Below, in pieces: positions 24,207-35,600 of a stretch of 64,000 nucleotides of DNA. Every line of letters begins with the position of its first letter. The stretch's first letter is position 1. Below the pieces are notes generated by a model that was not told where the DNA came from, ran no database searches, and saw nothing but the letters and a program-made list of their open reading frames with translations. Source of the stretch: Linnemannia hyalina (Eukaryota > Mortierellomycota > Mortierellomycetes > Mortierellales > Mortierellaceae); NCBI GenBank assembly GCA_019671135.1, contig JAHRHY010000019.1:1154501-1218500 (forward strand). The letters are read 5' to 3'. The translations under genes and the position numbers were made by a program.

Positions 24207-26057
24207 ATGGACCAACAGACATCACAACCCAACAAGACACCAGTCCTGCTCCAGGAATGCATTCAACTCGTCTTGTCCTACCTTCAGTCCAGCCAACTAC
24301 CAACCATATGCTCGCTTCTGCGTGTCAACAAGGCTCTCTTCCAACTCACCACCCCAATCCTCTACCTGAACCCCTTCCTCATCGTCCACTCCCGGAGTAT
24401 CTGGTCCGAGGACGAAAAGGCCGAGCGGTTGGAGCACCTCCTCCGTCTATTCATCTCTGAACTCGATCCAGCCCTCCGAGCTCAATTGCCTCCCTTGGCC
24501 TACACGGACGAGGACGACGAACAAGAAGACTGGAGCAGCAGTTCTGCAATCGATACTTTGCGAAGTCCAGCAGCGATCCCGGAGATCAGCCGAGGATACT
24601 TTTACCACTACCGGCGGCTCGACCATTCCTTCCTAGCCTCGCGCGCAATTCCCAAGGTGTTTGCCTCGTTCTCCCGCACACAGAGCCAGGCTGTACTTGC
24701 ACAGCTGGACAAGGTGTTTTTGCGCCATTGTGGAGAACGTGCTCTGTCGATCTGCATGGCCACCCCTCGAGTAAAGTCCTTTATGGGGATCATACCGATC
24801 CTCAAGTGTCTTCGCCGGATAGAGCTGCACAGGATGGAGTGTGTCACGGACGAGAATCTTCAGGAGATGGTCGACTGGATCACGACCCACAACGAGACTC
24901 ATGGAACGCTTCGAGAGCTCCAGATGGGAGGGCACAGCGAGTACGACAACAGGTGCTATGATGATGATGATCCCAACTCGCACCTTAGCGATCTCAGACG
25001 GTACAAAGCCTCTGAGTTTGACGACGACGATACCAACAGCCGACGCGACCTGGTCTTGCTCCCACAGGCGTATCGTACATTGACAGAGTTGGACACCAGG
25101 TCATGGAGTGGCGCTTGGCCGATGATTGACCAGATCCCTGTGGGGAATCTGTTCCGGTTGGTGATGGATTATGGTGAGGGGGTTGCGCCAGAAAATGGGA
25201 CAAGTTTCATGCTTCGGTGCAAGAGGTTGAAGGTGCTGGATCTGTATGTCCCTGCACAGGACACGTTCCGCGATGTGGCGCATCTTTTCAAGTCTCGCTT
25301 CCTTCTAGGCTCTCTTTCTGACGACGACCAGTCAGCAGCAGCAACAGGAGCAATTGCTCTGACCTCAACTGCACCTTCTCCGCTGACGCCAGCGAGGAAC
25401 GCCCTGACAGACGGAACCGCGGTCCTGCCACCAGTGGAGAAACTGTACATTTCCGGTCATCACGGTAACCTCCGCAATGCCCTCGAAGAAGCCCCTGTCG
25501 GTCTGAGCCGGACACTCCGGATCCTCAAAGTGACATCGATGGAGCGCCACACTGTCGAGAAGCCCTCGATCACATGGGGATACCCATTACTCCATGTCGA
25601 GATGCCCTTCCTGGTCGACCTCCAACTCCAGGGTGATATTGCACTGGAGTTCCATTTCGGAGTCCTGCGTTCATGCCCGAACCTGATCTCTCTCAAACTC
25701 ATGGTCAACGGACTCTTCTCCTGTGACCAGGCAGGCAATCCCATCGATCCGATTCTGTCACTTCGAAAACTGCAATGCCTACAGTTATTGGGCAAGTGGG
25801 CCTTGACGAGAGAGTTTTTGAAGGGGTTGGGAACCCGATTGACGGCGTTAAAGATATTGGATCTGGCACGGTGTTATGGAGTCGAGTTGGAGGAGGTGCT
25901 GGAGGCGGTTGAAGGGTTGGAGTTTTTGTGGAGGGTTGGGTGGGATATGGAAGGAGGAGAGGAGCTTGATGATGCAGAGGAGCTTGTTGCGCGATGGCGG
26001 ACGAGGACGCCGCGCGTTACCGTAGGCTTTGTCCAAGCCGGCGAGTTCTACGCGTAA
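24207..26057 (+). CDS. F-box protein with LRR-like C-terminal region
   Basis: This is a single exon of 616 residues. The F-box-like helical motif lies at residues ~12-50 (VLLQECIQLVLSYLQSSQ, then LLRVNKALFQLTTPILY). The rest has repeating Leu-rich segments such as LRRIELHRMECVTDENLQEM, LISLKLMVNGLF and LTALKILDLARCYGVELEEVL, the pattern of degenerate leucine-rich repeats. Such proteins recruit substrates to an SCF ubiquitin ligase through Skp1. The substrate cannot be inferred. Families of this kind are large and fast-evolving in Mortierellaceae. The start is the first ATG of the frame and directly precedes the F-box. Confidence 0.78.
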   Translation: MDQQTSQPNKTPVLLQECIQLVLSYLQSSQLPTICSLLRVNKALFQLTTPILYLNPFLIVHSRSIWSEDEKAERLEHLLRLFISELDPALRAQLPPLAYTDEDDEQEDWSSSSAIDTLRSPAAIPEISRGYFYHYRRLDHSFLASRAIPKVFASFSRTQSQAVLAQLDKVFLRHCGERALSICMATPRVKSFMGIIPILKCLRRIELHRMECVTDENLQEMVDWITTHNETHGTLRELQMGGHSEYDNRCYDDDDPNSHLSDLRRYKASEFDDDDTNSRRDLVLLPQAYRTLTELDTRSWSGAWPMIDQIPVGNLFRLVMDYGEGVAPENGTSFMLRCKRLKVLDLYVPAQDTFRDVAHLFKSRFLLGSLSDDDQSAAATGAIALTSTAPSPLTPARNALTDGTAVLPPVEKLYISGHHGNLRNALEEAPVGLSRTLRILKVTSMERHTVEKPSITWGYPLLHVEMPFLVDLQLQGDIALEFHFGVLRSCPNLISLKLMVNGLFSCDQAGNPIDPILSLRKLQCLQLLGKWALTREFLKGLGTRLTALKILDLARCYGVELEEVLEAVEGLEFLWRVGWDMEGGEELDDAEELVARWRTRTPRVTVGFVQAGEFYA

Positions 26058-27247
26058 TTGTTTGCTTTTTCTTAGTTGATTGTCTTTTGTTATAGAATAG
26101 AATTCTGACTGTTGCCTGAGTGTGAAGAACCTCTTGTAAAAGGTGGGTGAAAGCTATCAGATCCTCGTTTCGCCTGTGTAAGCTGTGTTGATTTATTCGT
26201 GTTTTTTTAATACCAAGGGGTAACTTTTTGGTCATTGTAGTGGTCAACAGGTATAATGCAGAGTGGAGAAGGCAGAGAGCGCTGTAACGTCCGTATAAAT
26301 GATCGGCCGGAAACGTTTTCTCCTTTGTTTTGTTTTGTTTTTGTTAGGTAGTCTACTGTAGTCAACAAGAAGAAGGATCGCGATGGCGTTTCATGGCGAA
26401 AAGAACATTGAATGCCAGCCCCGACAGATACTGTACATACAGCATCGTGGGAAACGAGCGTGAAAGTGAACGAAGTAAAGAGTGGAGTAATGGATAGTAC
26501 TGTAACACGAGTGAATACAAGTGAGTAAGGAATAAAGCGGATGGCCAAATGGAGACCCCGGTGGTTTGTCGAAAATGAGCGAGTGCGTGTGTAAGAGTGA
26601 GAAGAGGAAGAGAGTGGAGGTTGAAACAAATCTGATAACTTTTTCGTCTTTTTCAAGTCAATTGACTCCCCGCATCGCCTGTTTTTTCTTAGTTCTTGAG
26701 GATCTGATAAGCACTGTGACATAAGAAAATAATATGGTAGACGATTGACTAAGAGACCGGCCGAGGACACCCGCAGAATTGAGCACAGAGAGAGACAGGT
26801 GTGGATGCTCACTCCTCCTATCGGTGTAAAAAACCCGGTAAGAAAGAAAAAAAGAAGTTTGAGAAGGAACGGGTCAACAGACAGAGAGAGAGACTAATGG
26901 TTGAGAGTGCGCCTCTCGGAGGGCCAAAGATATTCCAGACAAGTCGCTTGCAAGTGACAACAAACCCATCTCATCTTTCATGTTACTGTAGCGCGCCACG
27001 CCCTTTTGCACTTGTTCGCGGTTCGGGTTCGATCTGATAACGAAAACTTTCGTTACTGAATGGACTGTTCAGTGTTCACTACGCATCTTCTCAAATGTGG
27101 TGAACTCCACTAAACGGGCTGCATAAATAGGGGGGTCAGCCCCCCAGTCCTTACCTTCTCCTTCCCCTCTCTTCAACCGCCTCGCCCCTGTTCATACCCA
27201 TCTCCATCTCTTCTTTCCTAATTCATTCACCTCATTCCTAATTCATA
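26058..27247. promoter_or_regulatory. intergenic region upstream of the CREG-like gene
   Basis: There is no gene in this 1.2-kb stretch. It contains four copies of TACTGTA (26354, 26429, 26498, 26984), a CATAAATA TATA-like element at about 27122-27129 and a G6/C6 inverted repeat at 27130-27145. A short pyrimidine-rich leader then runs to the start codon. Confidence 0.5.
27122..27145 (+). promoter_or_regulatory. probable core promoter of the CREG-like gene
   Basis: The TATA-like CATAAATA is about 120 nt before the start codon. It is followed at once by six G, a four-base loop TCAG and six C, which can form a perfect six-pair hairpin. Function is inferred from position only. Confidence 0.45.
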
Positions 27248-28658
27248 ATGCTTTCTCTTCGCACTCTTGCTGTCACTTTCTCGTTGGCCCTGTTGTCGGC
27301 CACTGCTATGGCTCTCCCCGCCCCCGCGGCCCCCTGCCATGGCGAGAGCGTCCAGGCGATGGGTGAGACTCGTGAGCAGGCTGCCGGTCTTGCCCGCAAC
27401 CTCGTCAAGAACACTGGCGTCGGTACCCTCATGAGCATCATGAACTCTAGCCAAAAGTCTGCCGTCGAAGGTAACTTTTTCTTTGTTTAATTGTTTTCTT
27501 TGTTTAGGATGAACAAGGAGCTACACGCATAGCAAGGATGTAGCAAGGGTGGCGTGCAGGACAAACATGTACTCATTTTACTATGTCTATGACATTCAAT
27601 GAATATGAAATAGGATACCCATTCGGAAGCATGGACTATTATGTCGATGACTGCCAGGATGGAGGCAAGCCCTTGATGCTCCTCTCTCACCTCCAGATCA
27701 ACGTCCAGAACGCCAGATCCTCGAACCATATCTCCCTCGCCATTCGCAAGTACGTCCTCTATTATCTTATGGTCGTCTTCCAGGATATCCATATGCGCAT
27801 AGAATGTCATGATTCCTTTTTTTTGCTCCATTGGCTGACAAGTCTCTCCTTTCTGTTTTGTGATGTATTAGGCTCCCAGGTCCTGGTGAACGTGGTAACC
27901 CTATGGTTGATCCCCGTGTGACTCTGATGGGTCGTCTTGTTCCCGTCGAGGAGGCCAAGGTAAACATCAGTTGCAGTTTGTTTTTTTTGCGTTCAGTGGA
28001 TGTGCGAAAGATGACCCAATGGACGTTTTATCCTGTTCAGCTTGGAGTCTTTGTCTGTTTGTGTATTTGTGCAGATTGGGCATGTGCACGGTTGATGAAC
28101 AAGAGTTGGGAATAACTTTGCAAGAATATGAGGACTCGACGACACAACAACGAGAACAACAGCATGGGACACAAAACAATTAAAGAGAACATGGATGTAC
28201 GGCATGGATGATAAAAAAGGAGCAAGGGCTAAAAGATGCAAACAAAGACTGGAACGAATTGAACAAGGTTGAACACTCAAAAAATATGAAGAACAAAGAG
28301 CGAGAAAGAAACGGTGAAAAGAAAGAAACACTCACACTTTTATCTTACCCTTCCCACCAAACCAATCTATCCAAACAAATAGCAAAAGAAGGCAGAGGAG
28401 TGCTTTGTAGCAAAGCACCCAGAGGCCAAGTGGTGGTTGCCCGGCGCAGGATTCCACGACTTCAAGTGGTACAACTTCGACATTGAGGAGATCTACTACA
28501 TTGGTGGATTCGGTGGTATCCACTACATTGGCTGGATCCCTGTTGACACTTATTACAATGCTGATTTGAGCAACAGTGTCAAGAGTGCAAGGGAGACGGT
28601 TGAGGAAGAGTCCGAGTCTTTGGGGTTGATGTTCCGTCAGCAGACCATGTTCGCATAA
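27248..28658 (+). CDS. secreted CREG-like protein (pyridoxamine oxidase-like fold)
   Basis: Four exons (27248-27470, 27614-27749, 27872-27959, 28398-28658) give 235 residues. Residues 1-22 form a clear signal peptide ending in ATAMA. The mature protein matches the CREG family in order: ARNLVKNTGVGTLMS, YPFGSMDYYVDD, PLMLLSHLQINVQNA, VTLMGRLVPV and HYIGWIPVDTYYNADL. CREG proteins adopt the FMN-binding split-barrel fold but generally lack enzyme activity. Animal members are secreted or lysosomal glycoproteins, while fungal roles are unclear. The start of exon 4 has two in-frame choices: 28398, or 28392 adding Ala-Glu. Intron 3 (about 438 nt) is several times longer than the other two. This is the only protein in the window with a cleavable signal peptide that I can support. 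Confidence 0.87.
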
Positions 28659-29337
28659 ACACATCATCCAAACATGTTTTTTCTGGATATATATTTTTTC
28701 ACGTACAACTGTCTGAAGAATTAACGTTCATTCTGTACGTGGAGTACAAGGAATTGAATGAAAAAAAAAAGGTGGAGATAGGGCAGAATTGTACCTTGAC
28801 ATCGTGCTTTTGCTCTTTTTCTTCTTGACCGACCAATGACGGAAAAGAGGTCATGACAAAGAAAATAAAAGAGCAAAGCAAGCAAATCAAACAAACAAAG
28901 AAAACAGTAATGGAAGAGGTAGCGAGACAGCGAGAACAAGGAAATGTAGGGGTTGCAAGAGAAAGTAGGAAAGGAAGGAAGGAAGGGAGGACAGAATGGG
29001 GGGCGAGATAGGAGGAAGGGGATGAGGAGGATTTGGAACCTGTCATCGTCCATATTCGTTCATCGAGTCAAGGAGAAAAAAAAATATGCATACAGCAACG
29101 GACAGAAGGGAGGATGTAGTACGAAGCGAGAAAGGAAAGAAGAAAGAAAAAAGGAGTGTGAACACAGAAGATGACGTGCTGTAGGGAAAGGAGGGATAGA
29201 AAAAGAAAAGGGAAGCGAGAAGGCAGAACCCTGGATGTTACATGGACATGGAGAGACCCACAGCATAGCACCATGGCCACATTGAAGGTTCGATCTCTTC
29301 CCCGGTGTACACTGATGAAGGATTGATGGCTATGCTT

Positions 29338-29399
29338 TGAGAGAGAGAGAAAAGAGAGAGAGAGAAAAGAGAGAGAGAGAAAAAGAGAGAGAGAGAGAG
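29338..29399. repeat. (GA)n microsatellite with AAAA interruptions
   Basis: Blocks of GA repeats are separated by short A runs, within a longer purine-rich region on the + strand. Confidence 0.8.
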
Positions 29400-29949
29400 T
29401 CGAAGGCGGACAGATTGAATGGAGCAAGGATGGCAGGAATAAAGTATGTCAAAGAACGAGAGAGAAAAAGAGCAGAGGCGAAGCATTGGCATTGGCAACA
29501 AACAAACAATCAGACGTCGATGAACCATGTTGGGAGGGATGTTGTTGACAAAGGGAACGGAAAGAGGAAGGTGTCGACAAGAGAGAGATCGATGACAAGC
29601 ACAATACGATGCATAAAAAACAATGCTCTGCTGTGGTTATCCCCCATCCCACACCCATCTGCCCCTTTGTATCCCCCACATCCAATGCATTATTCTTATC
29701 CAATGGCCCCGACATCATGTCTGCTTAAATAAGATGCTTTCTTATTTCTCCCTTGGACCTGGCTCGCTGTTCACTTGCTAGTGTTGTTGTTATTGTTGTT
29801 GTTGTTGTTGTTTGTTTTCTCTTCTCTCTGTCCATTGTTTGCTGCTTTGGAGTGGTCTCTTCTTTTTACTTTTTCCCGCTCCTTCCTCTTTTTCTTTCTT
29901 TTTTTTTTTTGTCTTCTTCCTTCCGCCGTCCACCTTCCTCCTTCCACCT

Positions 29950-30007
29950 TCCCCTTCTTCCCCTTCTTCCCCTTCTTCCCTTTCTTCCCCTTCTTCCCCT
30001 TCTTCCA
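29950..30007. repeat. 9-nt CCTTCTTCC tandem repeat
   Basis: About six near-perfect copies of a nonamer rich in C and T lie in the putative kinase promoter. The tract continues into a T run at ~30081-30103. Confidence 0.75.
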
Positions 30008-32293
30008 CTACTTTCTTTCGTCCTTTCATTCTTTCTGCATACCCTGTCTGTCATTCCCTCCCCCCGGTCACTCACTCTTCTTTTTTTTTTTTTTTTTTTT
30101 TTTGCCACCACTTTTTAGCTCTTTTTCCTCTCCTCTCCACACACATCCACACTCCCACCTACTCACTTCACTTCCACTCACAACAACAACCACAACAACT
30201 AACACATCCTCATTCACATTAAAGCAATAAAGCAGCAAACGAACGGGAAAAGAGACAGGAACAATCAACCCCACTTCAGAGGTGAGTACGCACTCTCCCT
30301 ACTTCATACCTCCCACCTCCTTCTTTTTCTTCAGTCAGTAACACTCTGTCCTCAACGGTGCACTCATTCCATTCACAACCTACACCGAGAAAGATAAAGT
30401 CAAACGACAACATCATTCCATGCTACTTCAACAACTTATTTCCTTTCCAAAGCACTTGCACACTCTTACACACTCACACGAGCACTACTCCTTACCTCAA
30501 CAAAAGCATTCACCAAGGAGGAGCTTTTTTTTTACTTTTCTATATTGCTCTTTCGTTTTACTAGTTTTATTATGACATTTCCTATTATTATCGGCGAAAG
30601 TGTACACAAGGAAAGGGATGAGAGAAATAGGCAAAGTGAGAGAGAGAGAGAGAGAGAGCGAGAGGGGGTGGACCAGGAGTAGAGTACAAACCCAAGGGGT
30701 TATGGGTTCCCTCTTTTTTTTATCTGCTTGTTCTTTATTGTTGTTATTGTAGTTTCCCTATTTTTCTTTTTTCTCATACTATCGGACCCATCAGCCAACG
30801 GTCCGGCAAAAAAAGAAGGGGAGGAAGGGAAAGGAGAGTACCTTTCTGTCTGGTAGTGCATTTGAGTTGAGTTCGTGCTGAGTGAGGGCTTTCCCGGCTG
30901 TATGTACTAAGCGAAAGCTTGTTTTTCATCCTTGCACTCTCAGCTCTCCATTAGCTCACGTCTCTACTCTCATACTCGTTTTCGTTTTTTTGGTTCTCTT
31001 TCACGCTCGCTTGTTCGCTTCATTAGTTTTTGCGTTATTCTTCCGTTGCAACGGATGGAGAGAAATGAAGACAAGGATGAGTTCTCTTTGGTTATTTATT
31101 GTTGTTAACCCTTTTCCCACTAGACCGGGATGAATGGGCATGAAGTTGATTGGCCAGAAAACAGACAACAAGAGGAGGCAGCGTGAGAGGAGGAAGAGGA
31201 GTAAAGAGGGTAACAGAGAAGAGAGAAGAGAGAGGGAGGATACCATGAAAAATAAGGTGCCATAGGAAGCTTTTGTCTGAAGCCGACCACTGATAGACAG
31301 AAAGGAACCCCTTTTCTCCTGCAGTGAAAAAAGACACACACTCACACTTGTTCACTCACACACATCCAAACACACATACATACACACCACTTCTTCCTGC
31401 CTTTTCTCCTTTCTACACAATGCATGTTTATCCATCTACATACCTCAACTTATACGCACATGTCCAACTTGAACACAAAAAAGATGGATATGGTCGACAA
31501 TGACAGCAAGAGCAACAACGACAAGTACAGCGGCAGGGACAGGGACAGCAACAACAAACTACCAGTATCACCAACATAAAAGAGAGATAGCGATGATGCG
31601 TGGTGTTTGAAAGACCTTCTATGGCTGATGTTGAATCAAGAAGAATGGTTTATGACTGGCCGGGAACCAGGTGTTCGTAGCAGGCGGTTCCTTGTTCTAT
31701 TCCCCAGTTCATTTGTTGCCATTTGTTCCTTTGTGGTCCTAGGGTTTGGTTCAATTGCTTCATCTCTTCTATCATAAGGATTGTCTTCTCTCCCAGTATG
31801 TCGGATGGTTCCTTGTCGTCTTTTTCTTTTCTATCGTCTTTATTGTTTGTCGAGAATGTGGATAAAGCGGATTGCGATCGCAAAAAAAAACAATGCATAT
31901 GCAATAACAGCTACAGTACGGTGGATATTCACATCGGCAGTGAAATAGCAGGATGGCATGCAGAAATGCACCCATGGGCTGTCCTCCCTATTCTTTCTTT
32001 GACTGACACCATTTAAAAATAAGAGGAGAGTTTGGATACCCTTTGTCAGCAAATAACAACAACATTTACCCTATGGTCCCACCTGGAGAGAACCATCCAC
32101 ACCCACTCTCACTCATTTCGATATAAAGAACTGTACAAAAGGCAAAGCAACAAGGAACAATCCCCTTACCTACACTCCTCATTACCCTCAGCTATCATAT
32201 CCATAACACATCATCACCAACATCACAACATCCTTGCACCCTCTTTTTTGTTGTTGTCCCTCTCTTTTATCTATTTGTGTTCGTTCTCTCTTT

Positions 32294-32433
<140 letters not shown>

Positions 32434-32689
32434 CTCTTCTTATCCTCTCTCCCGTCATCATCTTATTTTCTTCTTTTTACTTCTTTTCTTTTCACACCTT
32501 CACTCCCCCCTCTTCTCTCTCCCCTCATCATCTCATCTCTTCTCTCATCCCTCTCCTATATACACTCTCACTCATAATCCATTCGTCATCCCGCACCCTT
32601 TTCCCTCCTTCCTTACTTACCTCCCTCTCTTCTCTAACCATCATCCTAACAACAACTACTGCCACTGTTCCACTCCAGTCAGATAGACC

Positions 32690-35600
32690 ATGGCGATAAT
32701 GCCCATCTCTCCCAATACCCCGCAGGTGCCCTCTATGGAATCTCCATCGTCAGCTAAACCCATCAAATCCCCCGTTAGATCCCTCTCAAGAGCAGACTCA
32801 TCCCACAGCCCCCACTACGACAAGGATCTGCCCCCAACCCCTACCTCTTCCAACCACCTTGCTCACCCTCCTCCCACCTCAACAACAGTAACAGCAACAC
32901 CCATCGAAATCGGACTCCACCATCATCATCATCCTACAACTACCGGACTTGAGCCAACTCCCGACAACTCAGCCCTTCAACTGCCTCCTTCCACCCCGTC
33001 CTCTTCATCCTCATCCTCCCACTCCAACTCTCATTCGCACCCCGTCACTTCCTCTGCTGCCACTGCCACCACTTCACAAACAACAACACCAACCACTACA
33101 GCAAAGCGAACTGCAGACCGCCCTCAGAGCATAGCCCTGACTCCTGGAACATTTGAGCGAGAGGACCTCTTGGTCTCCTCTCCACAACCTTCGTCCTCTG
33201 AGGATAAGGAGAGGATACTTTCCAAGAGAGTTACCCTGTTGGGTCCTCCTCCACCCTACAACGGCTCTGGCGAGTCGCCCGTTGCACTGGACCAGCAACA
33301 GTCCCAGCGACACAACTACCAGCAACATGACAGTCGCTATCAGCAATATGAGCTCCACCCGCAACAGCAACAATACCAGGGCCATCAACAACAGCACCCC
33401 GAGAGTGCCCTCATCTTGTCACAAGATAATACCCCGTCCTCGTCGCGCACCACTACCACCACCCTCACCACCCGCACCTCCACTACTCCTGAACCCTCTA
33501 ATGGCCTCCAGCTTGCTCATCATGTTCAGGACAGGAACGGCCACACCTCGGACGACCCAGCAGTCTTACCTTCCAACCAGCACCACCGCTCCGAGAGCAT
33601 GAACCAGCAGAACGGTCATACTGACTCTCACAGAGATAGAAACAGGGACTTGACTGGCAAGAGCCATCATCAACAGGAGGGACAGGATGGCCTGGTTGCT
33701 CAGGGAGGAGCACCAGTGGATGCTAACGGAGAAGACCCTGCTCGGGTCAAGCCCCGCAGAGTCCTCGGCAACTATCATATGTCCAAAACACTCGGTGCAG
33801 GAAGCATGGGAAAGGTCAAGCTGGGAGTTCACAGCCGTACTCGCGACAAGGTAAATATTAACGGCCCAATCGCTCTCAGTTTTATTTCAGTTATCATGTT
33901 TATTGTATTTCGGGGATGGGGGGGGGGGGGGGGGGGTAATATTACAATTTGGTTGTTGTCTTTGTTTTGAGTTATCGCGGCAGGACTAGACTTAATGGGC
34001 AATGCAGCCACTCTATCACCATTCAAACGAATCGTCAGGACGACCAACAACAACAACAACAACAACAACAACCGGTCTTCAGACGATACAATAGCTCCTT
34101 TTTCCTTTCATCTCTTCCTTGTTCATTGTTGATCGATGACTCTGTGCGCCCCTCCCTCTTTCCTTTGTCCCATCCTTCGTTTTGCGAAAAGACCGGCCAG
34201 CAGCACGTCAGCGTGTCAGGCGTAGGCATGGGCATTGACCTCATGGCGACATAACAAAACAAGAGAACCACAAAAGAGATAGAGAATAAGACGAGTGAGG
34301 GGAGAGAAACAAAAGAGAAGGGAGAGAACAAGGTTACCCGCTCAAGCCGCCGCATCGGTCCTTTTTCTTGTGATGTTTTTTCCTATTGTACACGAGCTAG
34401 TGCGCTATCTCCTTTGGAGTTGTTTGTGCCTTGTGATCTCTCATTTAACACAAAAGATAACAACAAGCTAACCAGCTACTGAATTTTTCTGCTTTTATGC
34501 TTCCTTCCCATTGTGACCCTCTCTTTCTCATTCCAATGACGATCACCAACAACGACGACAATCATCAATATCGATGATATATATGACAGGTCGCGATCAA
34601 GATTATTCCCCGTGTGCAACCTAATCCAAACATGACCCCCGCACAACAGGAAAAGGAGGACAACCGAGAGACAAGAACCATTCGCGAGGCGTCCATTATG
34701 ATGGTGCTGCACCACCCCTACATTGTCAGTCTCTACGAGGTCATGGTCTTACCCCATCATTACTACATGATCCTCGAGCACGTCGACGGTGGACAGATGT
34801 TGGACTATATCATCTCCCACGGCAAACTGAAGGAGAAGCATGCGCGGAAATTTGCCCGCCAAATTGCTTCAGCCCTCGGTAAGAACCTTGCCAAATCTAT
34901 TCCAACGTGTATTGTTTTCCCAGCATGACTGATGAATGTGCGACCTTTTTTATTCTTACTGACTCACCATGGACAACGTCTTTTACTTGCATGCTATAGA
35001 CTACTGCCACAGAAACTCGATTGTGCACCGCGACTTGAAGATTGAAAACATTTTGATTTCAAAGTCTGGAAACATCAAAATCATCGACTTTGGTCTTTCG
35101 AACCTCTACTCGCCTCGCTCTCACCTTTCAACCTTCTGCGGCTCTCTTTACTTTGCTGCCCCAGAGTTGTTGAACGCCAAGGTTTATACTGGGCCAGAGG
35201 TCGATGTCTGGAGTTTTGGAATTGTTCTTTACGTCCTTGTCTGTGGAAAGGTCCCCTTTGACGACCAGTCTATGCCAGCTCTCCATGCGAAGATCAAGCG
35301 CGGCTTTGTCGAATACCCAGCGTGGCTCAGCAATGGTACGCTTTTTGTTTTATCTCTATTTTTAATTTGGATGACGACGAGCATGGTGGTACATTTTTGG
35401 AGGAATGCAATATACTCATCTAATACCACATGCAATTATTGGTATTTTGTGATACCATAGACTGCAGACACTTGCTTTCAAAGATGTTGGTGACGGTGCC
35501 AAGTCAGAGAGCGACGATGGCAGAGGTTCTAGCGCATCCCTGGATGAACAAGTCATACGACCTTCCTCAACCAAGCTATTGCCCACAGAGAAGTCCTCTG

